Positions 1 to 8,173 of a stretch of DNA of 64,000 nucleotides are shown piece after piece. The translations under genes were made by a program, and so were the position numbers. The DNA comes from an uncultured Arsenicibacter sp. (lineage in GTDB: Bacteria > Bacteroidota > Bacteroidia > Cytophagales > Spirosomataceae), in assembly GCF_945952095.1 (NCBI RefSeq), contig NZ_CAMFHL010000004.1:25390-89389 (forward strand), in the 5' to 3' direction. The notes beneath the pieces are model-generated. The model saw nothing but the letters and a program-made list of their open reading frames with translations, was not told the DNA's origin and made no database searches. Position 1 is the stretch's first letter. Every line of letters starts with the position of its first letter.

Positions 1-1659
1 CCGGGCGTGTTGCGTCCGGCTCTGGCGCAAAAACTGCCATCCGGTCCGCAGGTGATGACGTTTCACTCATCGGTCGATGACACCGAACAGCCGTATGGCC
101 TGTATCTGCCCAAAAACTATAACCCCAAAAAGAAGTACCAGCTGGTAATGATGCTCCACGGGGCGGGGTCTAATCACCGCCTTGAACTAAAGCGGGTATT
201 CGGCAAAAGCAACGTTGGTGACGAAACGGATGTAGAAGCATCCCGCTATTTTCAGGAGTGGGCCGATGTGGATTACATTGTGGCTTCGCCGTTTGCGCGG
301 GGTACGATGGGCTATCAGGGCGTGGCCGAAACCGATGTCTATCAGGTGCTGGCCGATGTGAAAAAGCGGTTTTCGGTGGATGAAGACCGGACCTATCTGA
401 CCGGTCTGTCAATGGGCGGGGGCGGTACGCTCTGGATTGGCCTGACGCGTCCTGATATCTGGGCGGCCATTGCGCCCGTATGTCCCGCACCGCCGCAGGG
501 TACCGATGCGCTCGCCGGAAATGCGCTGAATGTGCCGGCTCACTTTTTTCACGGGGATGCCGACCCGGCTGTGCCGGTTGCCGTTTCGCGTGGCTGGGTG
601 AAAAGCCTGAAAGACCTGGGCAGTCAGGTGGAGTATGTGGAATATCCGGGCGTGAAACATAACAGCTGGGAAAATGCCTACAAGGACGGATTTATCTTTA
701 GCTGGTTTAAGCAGTTTAAGCGGAACCGGTTTCCGGACCGGGTACGGTTTACTACGTCGCGCTACAACTACAATCAGGCGTATTGGGTAAGGCTGGATGA
801 GCTGGACCCCGGCACGATGGCAACTGTAGACGCGAAGTTTACGGGCAAAAACCGGCTGGATATCAGCACTACCGGCCTGACGGCGCTGACGCTGAAGCTG
901 GCGGGGCATCCGACGTTCAAAGCCGGAAAACCGCTGGATATTGCCATTGACGGCAAGAGCTTTTCGGCGCAGACCGCCGATTCGGTTTCGTTGGTACAGC
1001 GCAACGGCAACTGGCAGCTTGACGCCTATCAGCCGGCCATCACGGCTAAAAAACGCGGTGCCGAGGGGCCGATCAGTGAGGCCTTTGCGACCCGCCATGT
1101 GTATGTCTACGGTACCGGTGGCAATCCCTCGCCGGCAGAATTGAAGGCACGCGCCGAGGTCGCCGCACAAGCCGCCAACTGGCCGGTTGACCGGGGACCG
1201 TTTCTGGGCCGGATCATGGTTTTTCCGCGTGTTCTGGCCGATAAGGATGTCCGGCCAAGCGATCTGGCCGATGCCAACCTGGTTTTGTTTGGTACCAAAG
1301 AAACAAACAGCCTGATTGATAAATACAGCGGGCTGCTGCCGATGCAGCTGACCAATACCGGTGCTGACTATGGCTTGTTTTACGTCTTTCCGGCCGCCGG
1401 GCATTATGTTGTTGTCAGCTCCGGGCTACCGTGGTGGACGGACCCGTCATCGGCCCAGGGGCTTTCGTGGCTGCTGCCGAAGCCGTTGGCAAGTCCGCTG
1501 GTCGGGAAGGATTTCGTACTCTTCAAGGGGTCGGCCAAAAACATCATTGCCGACGGAAATTTTGATCAGAACTGGCAGCTGAAAGAGGCCGATGCGCAAA
1601 AGCTGAAGGGCTCAGAAGCGGTTCTGGTTCCGGGCGGGGCAATCAGTGCGAAGAAATAA
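1..1659 (+). CDS. Secreted alpha/beta-hydrolase esterase, 5' end cut by window
   Basis: The frame is open to the left edge, and the visible N-terminus (PALAQ) looks like the end of a signal peptide, so the true start probably lies outside the window; the GTG at base 7 is only the first visible start codon. Counting from base 7, an esterase/PHB-depolymerase-like alpha/beta-hydrolase domain covers about residues 15-240: an HGAGSN oxyanion segment near 50, nucleophile Ser135 in GLSMGG, acid near Asp185 (HGDADP) and His218 (GVKHNSW). The remaining 300 residues form a beta-rich C-terminal part that I cannot assign. The likely role is hydrolysis of an ester in an extracellular polymer or xenobiotic; the substrate is unknown. 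The gene is convergent with the LysR gene across a shared hairpin. Confidence 0.8.
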   Translation, partial: PGVLRPALAQKLPSGPQVMTFHSSVDDTEQPYGLYLPKNYNPKKKYQLVMMLHGAGSNHRLELKRVFGKSNVGDETDVEASRYFQEWADVDYIVASPFARGTMGYQGVAETDVYQVLADVKKRFSVDEDRTYLTGLSMGGGGTLWIGLTRPDIWAAIAPVCPAPPQGTDALAGNALNVPAHFFHGDADPAVPVAVSRGWVKSLKDLGSQVEYVEYPGVKHNSWENAYKDGFIFSWFKQFKRNRFPDRVRFTTSRYNYNQAYWVRLDELDPGTMATVDAKFTGKNRLDISTTGLTALTLKLAGHPTFKAGKPLDIAIDGKSFSAQTADSVSLVQRNGNWQLDAYQPAITAKKRGAEGPISEAFATRHVYVYGTGGNPSPAELKARAEVAAQAANWPVDRGPFLGRIMVFPRVLADKDVRPSDLADANLVLFGTKETNSLIDKYSGLLPMQLTNTGADYGLFYVFPAAGHYVVVSSGLPWWTDPSSAQGLSWLLPKPLASPLVGKDFVLFKGSAKNIIADGNFDQNWQLKEADAQKLKGSEAVLVPGGAISAKK

Positions 1660-1662
1660 CCT

Positions 1663-1701
1663 TGTGGTGGTGGCGTCTTCTGACGGGGCGTCACCACCAC
1701 A
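1663..1701. terminator. Bidirectional hairpin between convergent genes
   Basis: Perfect 10-bp arms TGTGGTGGTG (1663-1672) and CACCACCACA (1692-1701) lie between the esterase stop and the LysR stop, separated by 19 bases. There is no long T tract. The arms resemble part of the hairpin at 28944-28991. Confidence 0.5.
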
Positions 1702-1704
1702 GGA

Positions 1705-2628
1705 TCAGTATTTTTCAAACCAGTCAAACTTGTTCTGGATGATATTTTGCTTTTCCTGCCTCAGGTAATTGAGGTAGGCGCCGGCTACCGGTGACATCTT
1801 TTTGTCTTTGAGCCAGATCAGGTACCAGTTTGATTTAATCGGAAACCCCTTTACCGGAATGATTTGTAACTGACCGATTTGCAGTTCATTTTTTATCCCG
1901 ATCAAGGGCATAATGGAATACCCCAGACCGGCAATAACGGCCTGCTTAACCGCTTCGTTGCTGGTGAGCTCCATTTTCTTCTGCACCGGGAGGCTATTGC
2001 TTTTGATAAACCGCTCCATGACATGCCGCGTGCCCGAACCCTGTTCCCGGTAAATAAGCGGAATGCGTTCGAAAATATCCCTGTCATATTCCGTGCTGTC
2101 GAACGCTACATCCTTGTTCCCGATCACAAAAAGCTTGTTCTGCATCAGCTCAACATGGTCTGTGCTTAACGTTTCCGGCAGTACGCTGACCAGCGAAAAG
2201 TCAACCTCGTTTTTTTCGAGGCTCTGTACCACCTGCGCCTTGTTGGTCACATCCATCAGCAGTTCTACGCCCTGGTGCTGTTTTATAAAATCAGCGATGA
2301 AATAGGGCGCAATATATTTGCCGGTCGATACAACAGACAGCTTTAGTTTGCCGGTAATCTGCCCTTTGTGGGCGTGCATTTTAAAACTGATGGCATGCAC
2401 CTCCGTCAGAATTTTCTCCGCCGCTCCGGCTATTTCCTTTCCGAAATCAGTGACGTAAATCCGCTTGTTAATCACTTCGATTAACGGGATATCGAACTGA
2501 TCCTGAAAGTTTTTAAGCTGAATGGAGACCGCAGGCTGCGTAAGGTGCAATTCATCAGCGGCCTTTGTAATGCTCAAGGTCTGCACCACTTTTGAAAAAA
2601 CACGGAGCTGATTAAGCGTATAGTTCAT
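1705..2628 (-). CDS. LysR-family transcriptional regulator
   Basis: This 307-residue protein has the usual LysR length and layout. The N-terminal winged helix-turn-helix spans about residues 4-62, with recognition segment AADELHLTQPAVSIQLKNF. A LysR substrate-binding domain follows (about 90-300). The N-terminus resembles the CbbR/RbcR subgroup in my recollection, which is an inference and not tested. It is transcribed divergently from the isocitrate dehydrogenase gene with about 80 bases between start codons, so the usual expectation is that it controls itself and the icd-led operon. The effector is unknown. Confidence 0.88.
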   Translation of the reverse strand: MNYTLNQLRVFSKVVQTLSITKAADELHLTQPAVSIQLKNFQDQFDIPLIEVINKRIYVTDFGKEIAGAAEKILTEVHAISFKMHAHKGQITGKLKLSVVSTGKYIAPYFIADFIKQHQGVELLMDVTNKAQVVQSLEKNEVDFSLVSVLPETLSTDHVELMQNKLFVIGNKDVAFDSTEYDRDIFERIPLIYREQGSGTRHVMERFIKSNSLPVQKKMELTSNEAVKQAVIAGLGYSIMPLIGIKNELQIGQLQIIPVKGFPIKSNWYLIWLKDKKMSPVAGAYLNYLRQEKQNIIQNKFDWFEKY

Positions 2629-2708
2629 AAAAAGTATTTATGATGAGCATTGCAAAGTTATATTTTTACTTATAATCTACCTTGCTGAGTTTTGCACCGT
2701 CAATCAAC

Positions 2709-4154
2709 ATGAAGAAAATGCAACGCATAACGGTAGCAAAAGGTGACGGTATCGGCCCTGAGATTATGGATGCCACGCTCTCAATCATTAAAGCAGCAGG
2801 TGCCCGGATTGAGATCGATGAAATTGAAATAGGCGAAAAGGTGTACTTAGCCGGCAACACGTCGGGCATCGCCAGGGAATCGTGGGACGTTATCCGCCGG
2901 AATAAAGTGTTCCTGAAAGCACCGATTACAACCCCGCAGGGCGGCGGCTACAAAAGCCTGAACGTAACGACCCGTAAGTTCTTGGGGCTGTACGCCAACA
3001 TCCGTCCGTGTATCAGCCTGCATCCGTTCGTCAAAACCAAACACCCGCAGATGGACATTGTGATTGTGCGGGAAAATGAAGAAGATCTGTACGCCGGCAT
3101 TGAGCACCAGCAAACGGATGAAGTCGTACAGTGTCTTAAGCTCATCAGCCGTCCGGGCTGCGAGAAAATTGTCCGGTACGCATTTGAATATGCCCGTCAG
3201 TATGGCCGGAAAAAAGTAACCTGCTTTACGAAGGATAACATCATGAAGCAGACCGACGGCTTGTTTCATCAGGTGTTTGACGAAATCGCGGTGGAGTACC
3301 CTGATATTGAGCATGAACACTGGATTATCGACATCGGGGCGGCAAAAATGGCCGATACGCCCGAAGCCTTTGACGTGATTGTCATGCCCAACCTCTACGG
3401 CGATGTCCTGAGCGATGTGGCGGCCCAGATTGCGGGGTCGGTGGGGCTGGCCGGGTCGGCTAACATCGGGGAGACCTGTGCCATGTTTGAGGCTATCCAC
3501 GGATCGGCGCCCCGCCGTGCCGGTCAGAATATGGCCAATCCATCCGGTTTGCTGCAGGGAGCTATTCAGATGCTTACACACATCGGCCAGGCCGACGTTG
3601 CAGAGAAGGTGCAGAATGCGTGGCTGAAGACCATTGAAGACGGCATTCATACCTATGATATTTACAAGGAAGGAATCAGCACGCAAAAGGTCGGCACGAA
3701 AGAGTTTGCCGAAGCCGTGATTACGAATCTGGGGCAGCAACCGGCGCAGCTGAAGGCGGTTCACTACGCCAATGGCACAACCCTGACCCTGCCGGCGTAC
3801 GAACGGAAACCGGCTAAGCATAAGGAGTTACAGGGCGTTGACCTGTTTGTGCACTGGAACGGTAAAGACGTAAATGAGCTGGCATTGCTCGTTGAAAACC
3901 TGAATACGGCTGACATTCAGTTGAACATGATTACGAACCGCGGAATAAAAGTGTATCCGGATGGTTTCCCCGAAACGTTCTGCACTGACCACTGGCGCTG
4001 CCGCTTTAAACCTCTGGCTGGCAAACAGCTAACGAAACAGCATATCATCGGGCTGTTGCAGGCAGCCGAAGCCGTAAACATAGATGTAATCAAAACCGAA
4101 AACCTGTATGCCTTCGATGGCAAACCGGCTTTTTCACTTGGTCAAGGGCAATAA
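2709..4154 (+). CDS. icd: Isocitrate dehydrogenase, long Thermus-type form
   Basis: A TCA-cycle enzyme that oxidatively decarboxylates isocitrate to 2-oxoglutarate. Visible motifs are the N-terminal GDGIGPEI, the substrate-binding stretch TTRKFLGLYANIRPC, IVRENEEDLYAG, and the isocitrate/isopropylmalate dehydrogenase signature NLYGDVLSDVAAQIAGSVGL followed by HGSAPRRAGQN. At 481 residues it is longer than the roughly 415-residue E. coli type; the extra C-terminal domain (about 345-481) matches the long Thermus thermophilus-like enzymes. I start at ATG 2709 instead of the in-frame TTG 2682, because the sequence just after the ATG (KKMQRITVAKGDGIGP) reaches the conserved N-terminus. It heads a run of four rightward genes with short gaps. 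Cofactor preference was not deduced. Confidence 0.92.
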   Translation: MKKMQRITVAKGDGIGPEIMDATLSIIKAAGARIEIDEIEIGEKVYLAGNTSGIARESWDVIRRNKVFLKAPITTPQGGGYKSLNVTTRKFLGLYANIRPCISLHPFVKTKHPQMDIVIVRENEEDLYAGIEHQQTDEVVQCLKLISRPGCEKIVRYAFEYARQYGRKKVTCFTKDNIMKQTDGLFHQVFDEIAVEYPDIEHEHWIIDIGAAKMADTPEAFDVIVMPNLYGDVLSDVAAQIAGSVGLAGSANIGETCAMFEAIHGSAPRRAGQNMANPSGLLQGAIQMLTHIGQADVAEKVQNAWLKTIEDGIHTYDIYKEGISTQKVGTKEFAEAVITNLGQQPAQLKAVHYANGTTLTLPAYERKPAKHKELQGVDLFVHWNGKDVNELALLVENLNTADIQLNMITNRGIKVYPDGFPETFCTDHWRCRFKPLAGKQLTKQHIIGLLQAAEAVNIDVIKTENLYAFDGKPAFSLGQGQ

Positions 4155-4166
4155 CCACTGAAAACG

Positions 4167-4409
4167 ATGAACATAGAACTGATCAAAGGCGATTTTACAC
4201 CCTCAGAAGCGCTTGATATTCTGACCCGGCTGGTAGCGGTTAAAATAAAATTTCACGAGCGTAAAATTGAGAAGAGTGACAGCGAAGAAGACATCAAAAT
4301 GCGGGAACGGCGTATCCGGCAATTGCAGCAGTCAATGCATGATGCGCGGCAGGCAATTCTATCGGCCAAAACAAACTGCCGGCTGGCCTCCGATGTAGTA
4401 ATCCGCTGA
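4167..4409 (+). CDS. Small helical protein, unknown function
   Basis: This 80-residue soluble protein begins 12 bases after the icd stop. It is highly charged and predicted mostly helical: an N-terminal segment with TPSEALDILTRLVAVKIKFHE, then a long charged helix (residues 35-62, rich in E/K/R) that could be a short coiled coil. There is no signal peptide. I recognise no family. Tight spacing to icd and to the next membrane protein suggests cotranscription. Confidence 0.7.
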   Translation: MNIELIKGDFTPSEALDILTRLVAVKIKFHERKIEKSDSEEDIKMRERRIRQLQQSMHDARQAILSAKTNCRLASDVVIR

Positions 4410-4411
4410 TA

Positions 4412-4591
4412 ATGAGAAGCCGTATTCTGCCGTTCTGCTATATCTTTCCGGCTTTAGTTTGTCTGCTACTGTCTTTTTGGATAAAAGACCGGTTGGTGTC
4501 CAGCCTGTTGACGGCCGCTTCACTGATCCTTATCCTGCTGGCTATGAAGTATCTGAGCGATGCAGGGTTTACCGATTCAGAAGGGCTATAA
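4412..4591 (+). CDS. Small two-helix membrane protein
   Basis: A 59-residue reading frame, starting MRSRILPFCY and ending FTDSEGL, begins only two bases after the preceding stop. Residues about 7-23 (FCYIFPALVCLLLSFW) and 31-47 (SLLTAASLILILLAMKY) are hydrophobic and form two likely transmembrane helices separated by KDR. Codon usage and position between two rightward genes support it being real. Function is unknown. Confidence 0.5.
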   Translation: MRSRILPFCYIFPALVCLLLSFWIKDRLVSSLLTAASLILILLAMKYLSDAGFTDSEGL

Positions 4592-4617
4592 GAGGGTGGA
4601 TTCCATCCTCTTATAGC
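4585..4617 (+). terminator. Hairpin overlapping a stop codon
   Basis: Perfect 11-bp arms GCTATAAGAGG (4585-4595) and CCTCTTATAGC (4607-4617) surround an 11-base loop. The left arm includes the stop codon of the 59-residue gene. No T run follows, so it may be an attenuator or RNA-processing element instead of a strong terminator. Confidence 0.45.
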
Positions 4618-4665
4618 TCTGCACCCGCCTGTGCTTAACAACCTTTCCCCTTCCCGTAAATCATC

Positions 4666-5172
4666 ATGCATGTATTGACTGAAAATGGTCAGGACCGGAG
4701 CCACGCGGCTGGTACCGGTAAACTTACCCATTCACCACACAGCAGCCTGTTTTTAGTTTGTCCGTTTTGTCAGATAGAAAACTTCATTGGTAAACAGACC
4801 GGTGCCGTTTATTTTCTGACGGCTCCTGCGTCCGTTTTCCATATCTATGATGACGATTTTTTTGCGCCGGTTGACCGCTTCATTGAACGGGAGCATATCA
4901 CGCATGTGTATATTGTCGCCGATACATCGTGTCTGTTCATAAACAATGTGCTGGCAAACGGCAGGAAATACGACATTGGTTGTGAGTTATTTATCCGGCA
5001 ACTGGCAGACAGTCAGGATACGCCCCAAACCCTTACCGAAAAAGTACTGAAGCAGGAAATAGCGTTATTACGGCAGAAAAAAGTCTTTGCCGGACGCATC
5101 GCCGCCGGAAAACTGATGGTATACGGCTTGCTGACGGATAAGGCAGAGGCAACCGTAGCGGTAATCTATTAA
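4666..5172 (+). CDS. Unknown protein, possibly a zinc-less beta-carbonic-anhydrase-like fold
   Basis: This 168-residue cytosolic protein has a CPFC motif at residues 32-35. The later order of segments (HITHVYIVADTSC, then a helical stretch EKVLKQEIALLRQKK, then AAGKLMVYGLLTDKAEATV) resembles the order in beta-carbonic anhydrases, where HxxCG is followed by helices and a final GxxYDxxTG strand. The zinc ligands expected there (CxDxR and HxxC) are not evident, so any homology would be to an inactive relative. This is an inference from pattern only. It is the last rightward gene of the icd run and is convergent with the next gene, six bases apart. Confidence 0.55.
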   Translation: MHVLTENGQDRSHAAGTGKLTHSPHSSLFLVCPFCQIENFIGKQTGAVYFLTAPASVFHIYDDDFFAPVDRFIEREHITHVYIVADTSCLFINNVLANGRKYDIGCELFIRQLADSQDTPQTLTEKVLKQEIALLRQKKVFAGRIAAGKLMVYGLLTDKAEATVAVIY

Positions 5173-5178
5173 TACCTG

Positions 5179-6525
5179 CTAACCCACTAACCGGCTCAGC
5201 CAGCTTCGTTTGGTTTTGGGTACCGGTACGGCCAGTTCCGGAAACATCCCGTTGAAGTGACGGACAATCGCCGGTTCGTGGCGTTGTGTGAATTCAGGAT
5301 CAAAGTTAGCTCCGGAAAGGTGCGCTATCGCGTGCTGAACCGGGGTGCCGGTCTCGATCCAGCCTTCCCAAACGCCCTGCCGCTGCCGGATGCCGAAGGT
5401 GTGTATACCGGTTACCGCCCGCCGTTCGTCGCCGGTAAATACGATGCGGAGGGCTTTGTTCTGGTCCGGATGTTGCCAGTAAAAACTTTGCAGGCTGCCG
5501 TCGTCGGGTAGTTGGGCCGGGACGATGCCGTAGGTCTGGTACTCAATATCGAAGAATTTGGCCGAGTTGAAAAATACGCCGGGTCGGTAAGCCGTTCGCT
5601 GGCCCAGAATGGTTTTAGCAACGGTTTCGCCCATGATGCGACCGGTATACCAGATCTGTTCGACCGCTTTCCGGCCTCCGGGCGGGTTCCGGTGCTGCAC
5701 ACAGTCGCCGATGGCGTAAACACCCGGTACGTTGGTTTCCAGAAACTCATTCACCAGAATGCCCCTGTCTGTTTCAATGGCCGTATGCGCTGCCAGGCCG
5801 AGCTGCGGCCGTACGCCGATGGTAATGCCCGCAAACTGAGCCGGAATCTCATCGCCCTGCGTTGTCCGGACGGCCGATACCCGCCCTGTTCCGTCGTCAA
5901 CCAGTCCGGCTAGTTCGGTCGAAAGGCGCAGGTCTACGTTGTGTTCACGGATATGGCGGGTAATCATGGCCGATTCGGCTTCGGGGAGTGTCTGATTCCA
6001 GAAACTGCTTTCCCGCACCAGAAAGGTCACCTGAATACCCCGCGACAGCAGCATCTCCACCATCTCGATCCCGATCAGACCGCCTCCTGCCACGACCGCC
6101 TGCCGGATGCCTTTCGTATCGGCTTCCATGCGCTCCAGATCCTGAAAACTGTAAAGCCCCTGCACGCCCCTGAGCGGTTGCTCCGGATTGCCAATGGCAT
6201 TTGACGTTGAACCCAGTGCCAGAAAAAGTACATCATACGATACGGCCTGACCAGTTGACAGGGTTAGCTGCCGGGTGTCCGTATCGAGGTGGCTGACATG
6301 GGCATGCACCAGGTCTATCCGGTTTTTGGCCCAGAACCAGTCTTCATAGGGCTTGGTGTGCTGGTACTGCATGTGGCCCATGTAGATGTACATGAGGGCC
6401 GTGCGGGAGAAGAAGTGCTCCGTTTCTGACGAAATAACCGTGATGGAGTCAGCACTGTGTTTGCGGATTTCGCGGGCGGCGGTAATGCCCGAAATACCGT
6501 TGCCAATAATGACGATTGAGCGCAT
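5179..6525 (-). CDS. FAD/NAD(P)-dependent oxidoreductase, nitrite-reductase/NoxA-like
   Basis: A two-dinucleotide-fold flavoprotein of the pyridine nucleotide-disulfide reductase class. The FAD motif IVIIGNGISGITAA is at the N-terminus, the NAD(P) motif VVAGGGLIGIEMVEML is near residue 150, and the second FAD motif GVYAIGDCVQH is near residue 285. I start at 6525 (MRSIVIIGNG) because the longer frame only adds an unrelated hydrophobic tail. The roughly 120 C-terminal residues hold no cysteine pair typical of thiol reductases. The electron partner is unknown; ferredoxin, rubredoxin or a quinone are possibilities. Confidence 0.8.
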   Translation of the reverse strand: MRSIVIIGNGISGITAAREIRKHSADSITVISSETEHFFSRTALMYIYMGHMQYQHTKPYEDWFWAKNRIDLVHAHVSHLDTDTRQLTLSTGQAVSYDVLFLALGSTSNAIGNPEQPLRGVQGLYSFQDLERMEADTKGIRQAVVAGGGLIGIEMVEMLLSRGIQVTFLVRESSFWNQTLPEAESAMITRHIREHNVDLRLSTELAGLVDDGTGRVSAVRTTQGDEIPAQFAGITIGVRPQLGLAAHTAIETDRGILVNEFLETNVPGVYAIGDCVQHRNPPGGRKAVEQIWYTGRIMGETVAKTILGQRTAYRPGVFFNSAKFFDIEYQTYGIVPAQLPDDGSLQSFYWQHPDQNKALRIVFTGDERRAVTGIHTFGIRQRQGVWEGWIETGTPVQHAIAHLSGANFDPEFTQRHEPAIVRHFNGMFPELAVPVPKTKRSWLSRLVG

Positions 6526-6551
6526 AGCAAAGCCGGATAGGATGTAAATAT

Positions 6552-6597
6552 AGACGAAAAGCGCCGTCCGGATCAATCCGGACGGCGCTTTTCGTCT
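6552..6597 (-). terminator. Long perfect hairpin downstream of the DUF1501 gene
   Basis: Bases 6552-6573 and 6576-6597 are perfect inverted copies (22 bp) separated by two bases. It sits 14 bases beyond the DUF1501 stop on the minus strand and just upstream of the oxidoreductase gene. The A-rich/T-rich ends (AAAAG / CTTTT) fit a strong terminator. Confidence 0.75.
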
Positions 6598-6610
6598 CAG
6601 TGGTCTGTCG

Positions 6611-8173
6611 TTAGCGCGTTACCAGCAGGCGTTTGCTGATCCGCTGCTGATCCGTTTCAACCTGGATGATATAGGTCCCCATCGGCAGGTCGCGGACGGT
6701 CAGCTGAAACTGATCGGCAGCCAGGCGGCGGGTCGGTACGCGCTGCCATTGCCCGGCCGAGTTCAGGACATCGACGGTATGGACATTGCCGCGTAACACG
6801 TCGGATTGCAGGAACACCTCGCTCGAGGCCGGATTCGGATAGAGCCGGAACTCCGCGACGGGGTCTTCGGTGCCGAGGTAAAGCTGCTGGAAAATCGGCA
6901 GCAGCTGAAAGCTTTGTTGCAACACACTCGTCACCGTTGAGGTCGTTTCACCCAGCCAGTCGGTCAGCAGCGTGGCGTAAATCTGCCGGAAGTCATACTG
7001 CATTTTCAGGTTGCCGTTATCGAGGTCAGACAGGTTCGGGGTTTTGCCGATAAACTGTGTTTTAACGCCTTTGCCGAAGACAAACACCGGTGCAGCCGTA
7101 CCGTGGTCGGTACCGACACTACCGTTCGACGCCACCCGCCGGCCAAATTCCGAGAACGTCATACCGGCAACGCGGTCTTCGGTGCCCTGTGCTTTCAGGT
7201 CGTCCATGAAAGCTTTGATCCCGTCAGAAACCTGTTTGAGCAGGTTGGCGTGAGTGCCGGTAGTGGTATCGGTGGCCGTTGTCTGGCTGGCATGGGTATC
7301 AAACCCGCCCAGAGAGACATAATAGACTTTGGTACGTGAACCGCCGTGAATGAGGCGGGCCACAATTTTCAGCTGGTCGGCCAGGCTGTTGCTGGTCGGG
7401 TAAGTGACGAGGTTCTTGCCTTTTGTGGCAGCGGTTTTCAGCTGGGCGGCGTACTGAACCGACGATACCTGCTGTTGGCGGATAAACGTCAGGTTCCGGC
7501 CGGCGGGGGTATTGGTGCTTGTGCCCGGATCCTGCACCGCTTTGTCTCCGACCAGTGTGGCGAATGTGTCAGGGTTCTGAATCGCAATGGCCATCGACTG
7601 AGCAGGGCCCAGCAAGGCTGTCGACGCAATGGCGCTGATCTGCACCGCCAGCGGGTCGGGCATTGTGGTGTTCGGGTATTTATCGGGGTAACCCGGATAT
7701 TCGGTATTCAGGTAGCGGCCCAGCCAGCCGGTTGTCAGCGTCTGGCTGGCGTTGGCACCGGTAAACCAGATATCACTTGCCCGGAAATGCGAAAAGTTCG
7801 GAGACGGGTAGGACACCCCCTGTACAATTGCCAGTTTACCGTCGTTGGCCAGTGTCTGGAGGCCGGTCATAGCCGGATGCAGGCCTGTGGTGAGCGTATT
7901 GTACAGCTTCAGGGCTTTGGCTTCCGGAATGGCAATGTTCGACCGGAGCGAGGTATACTTACTCATCTGATCGAGTGGCAGTACCATGTTGATACCGTCG
8001 TTGCCGCCATTGAGCTGGATCATCACCAGTACCCGGTCGTTTACGTCGGCCAGTTTGGCCAGCGCCTGTACAAAGGCCGATTCCTGCCCGAAAGCGCGTG
8101 CGCCGTAGCCATCAAAAAACACCGGAAGCATCATCCCGGCAGCTGCCTGTTTGAGAAAATGACGACGTTTCAT
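6611..8173 (-). CDS. DUF1501 secreted protein with type IX sorting tail
   Basis: This 520-residue protein starts with a Tat-like signal (MKRRHFLKQAAAGMMLP). The body is the DUF1501 family, a sulfatase-like alkaline-phosphatase-fold family: LVMIQLNGGNDGINMVLP near residue 50, YVSLGGFDTHASQ near 282 and FSEFGRRVASNGSVGTDHG near 340. The last 80 residues (from FRLYPNPASSEVFLQ) are a T9SS type A sorting domain ending in ISKRLLVTR, so export to the cell surface through the type IX system is expected. It overlaps the DUF1800 gene upstream by four bases. Such pairs are common in Bacteroidota and Planctomycetes, but their biochemical role is unsettled. Confidence 0.88.
   Translation of the reverse strand: MKRRHFLKQAAAGMMLPVFFDGYGARAFGQESAFVQALAKLADVNDRVLVMIQLNGGNDGINMVLPLDQMSKYTSLRSNIAIPEAKALKLYNTLTTGLHPAMTGLQTLANDGKLAIVQGVSYPSPNFSHFRASDIWFTGANASQTLTTGWLGRYLNTEYPGYPDKYPNTTMPDPLAVQISAIASTALLGPAQSMAIAIQNPDTFATLVGDKAVQDPGTSTNTPAGRNLTFIRQQQVSSVQYAAQLKTAATKGKNLVTYPTSNSLADQLKIVARLIHGGSRTKVYYVSLGGFDTHASQTTATDTTTGTHANLLKQVSDGIKAFMDDLKAQGTEDRVAGMTFSEFGRRVASNGSVGTDHGTAAPVFVFGKGVKTQFIGKTPNLSDLDNGNLKMQYDFRQIYATLLTDWLGETTSTVTSVLQQSFQLLPIFQQLYLGTEDPVAEFRLYPNPASSEVFLQSDVLRGNVHTVDVLNSAGQWQRVPTRRLAADQFQLTVRDLPMGTYIIQVETDQQRISKRLLVTR

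Noticed and set aside
409..1404. 331-codon minus-strand ORF
   Set aside because: Antisense shadow of the esterase gene; low-complexity, basic translation typical of GC-rich antisense frames.
2847..3821. 324-codon minus-strand ORF
   Set aside because: Antisense to icd, whose plus-strand frame shows full family motifs.
6552..6597. 44-base palindrome as attachment or transposon end
   Set aside because: Its place just after a stop codon and the A/T-rich stem ends fit a terminator; no partner copy is in the window.
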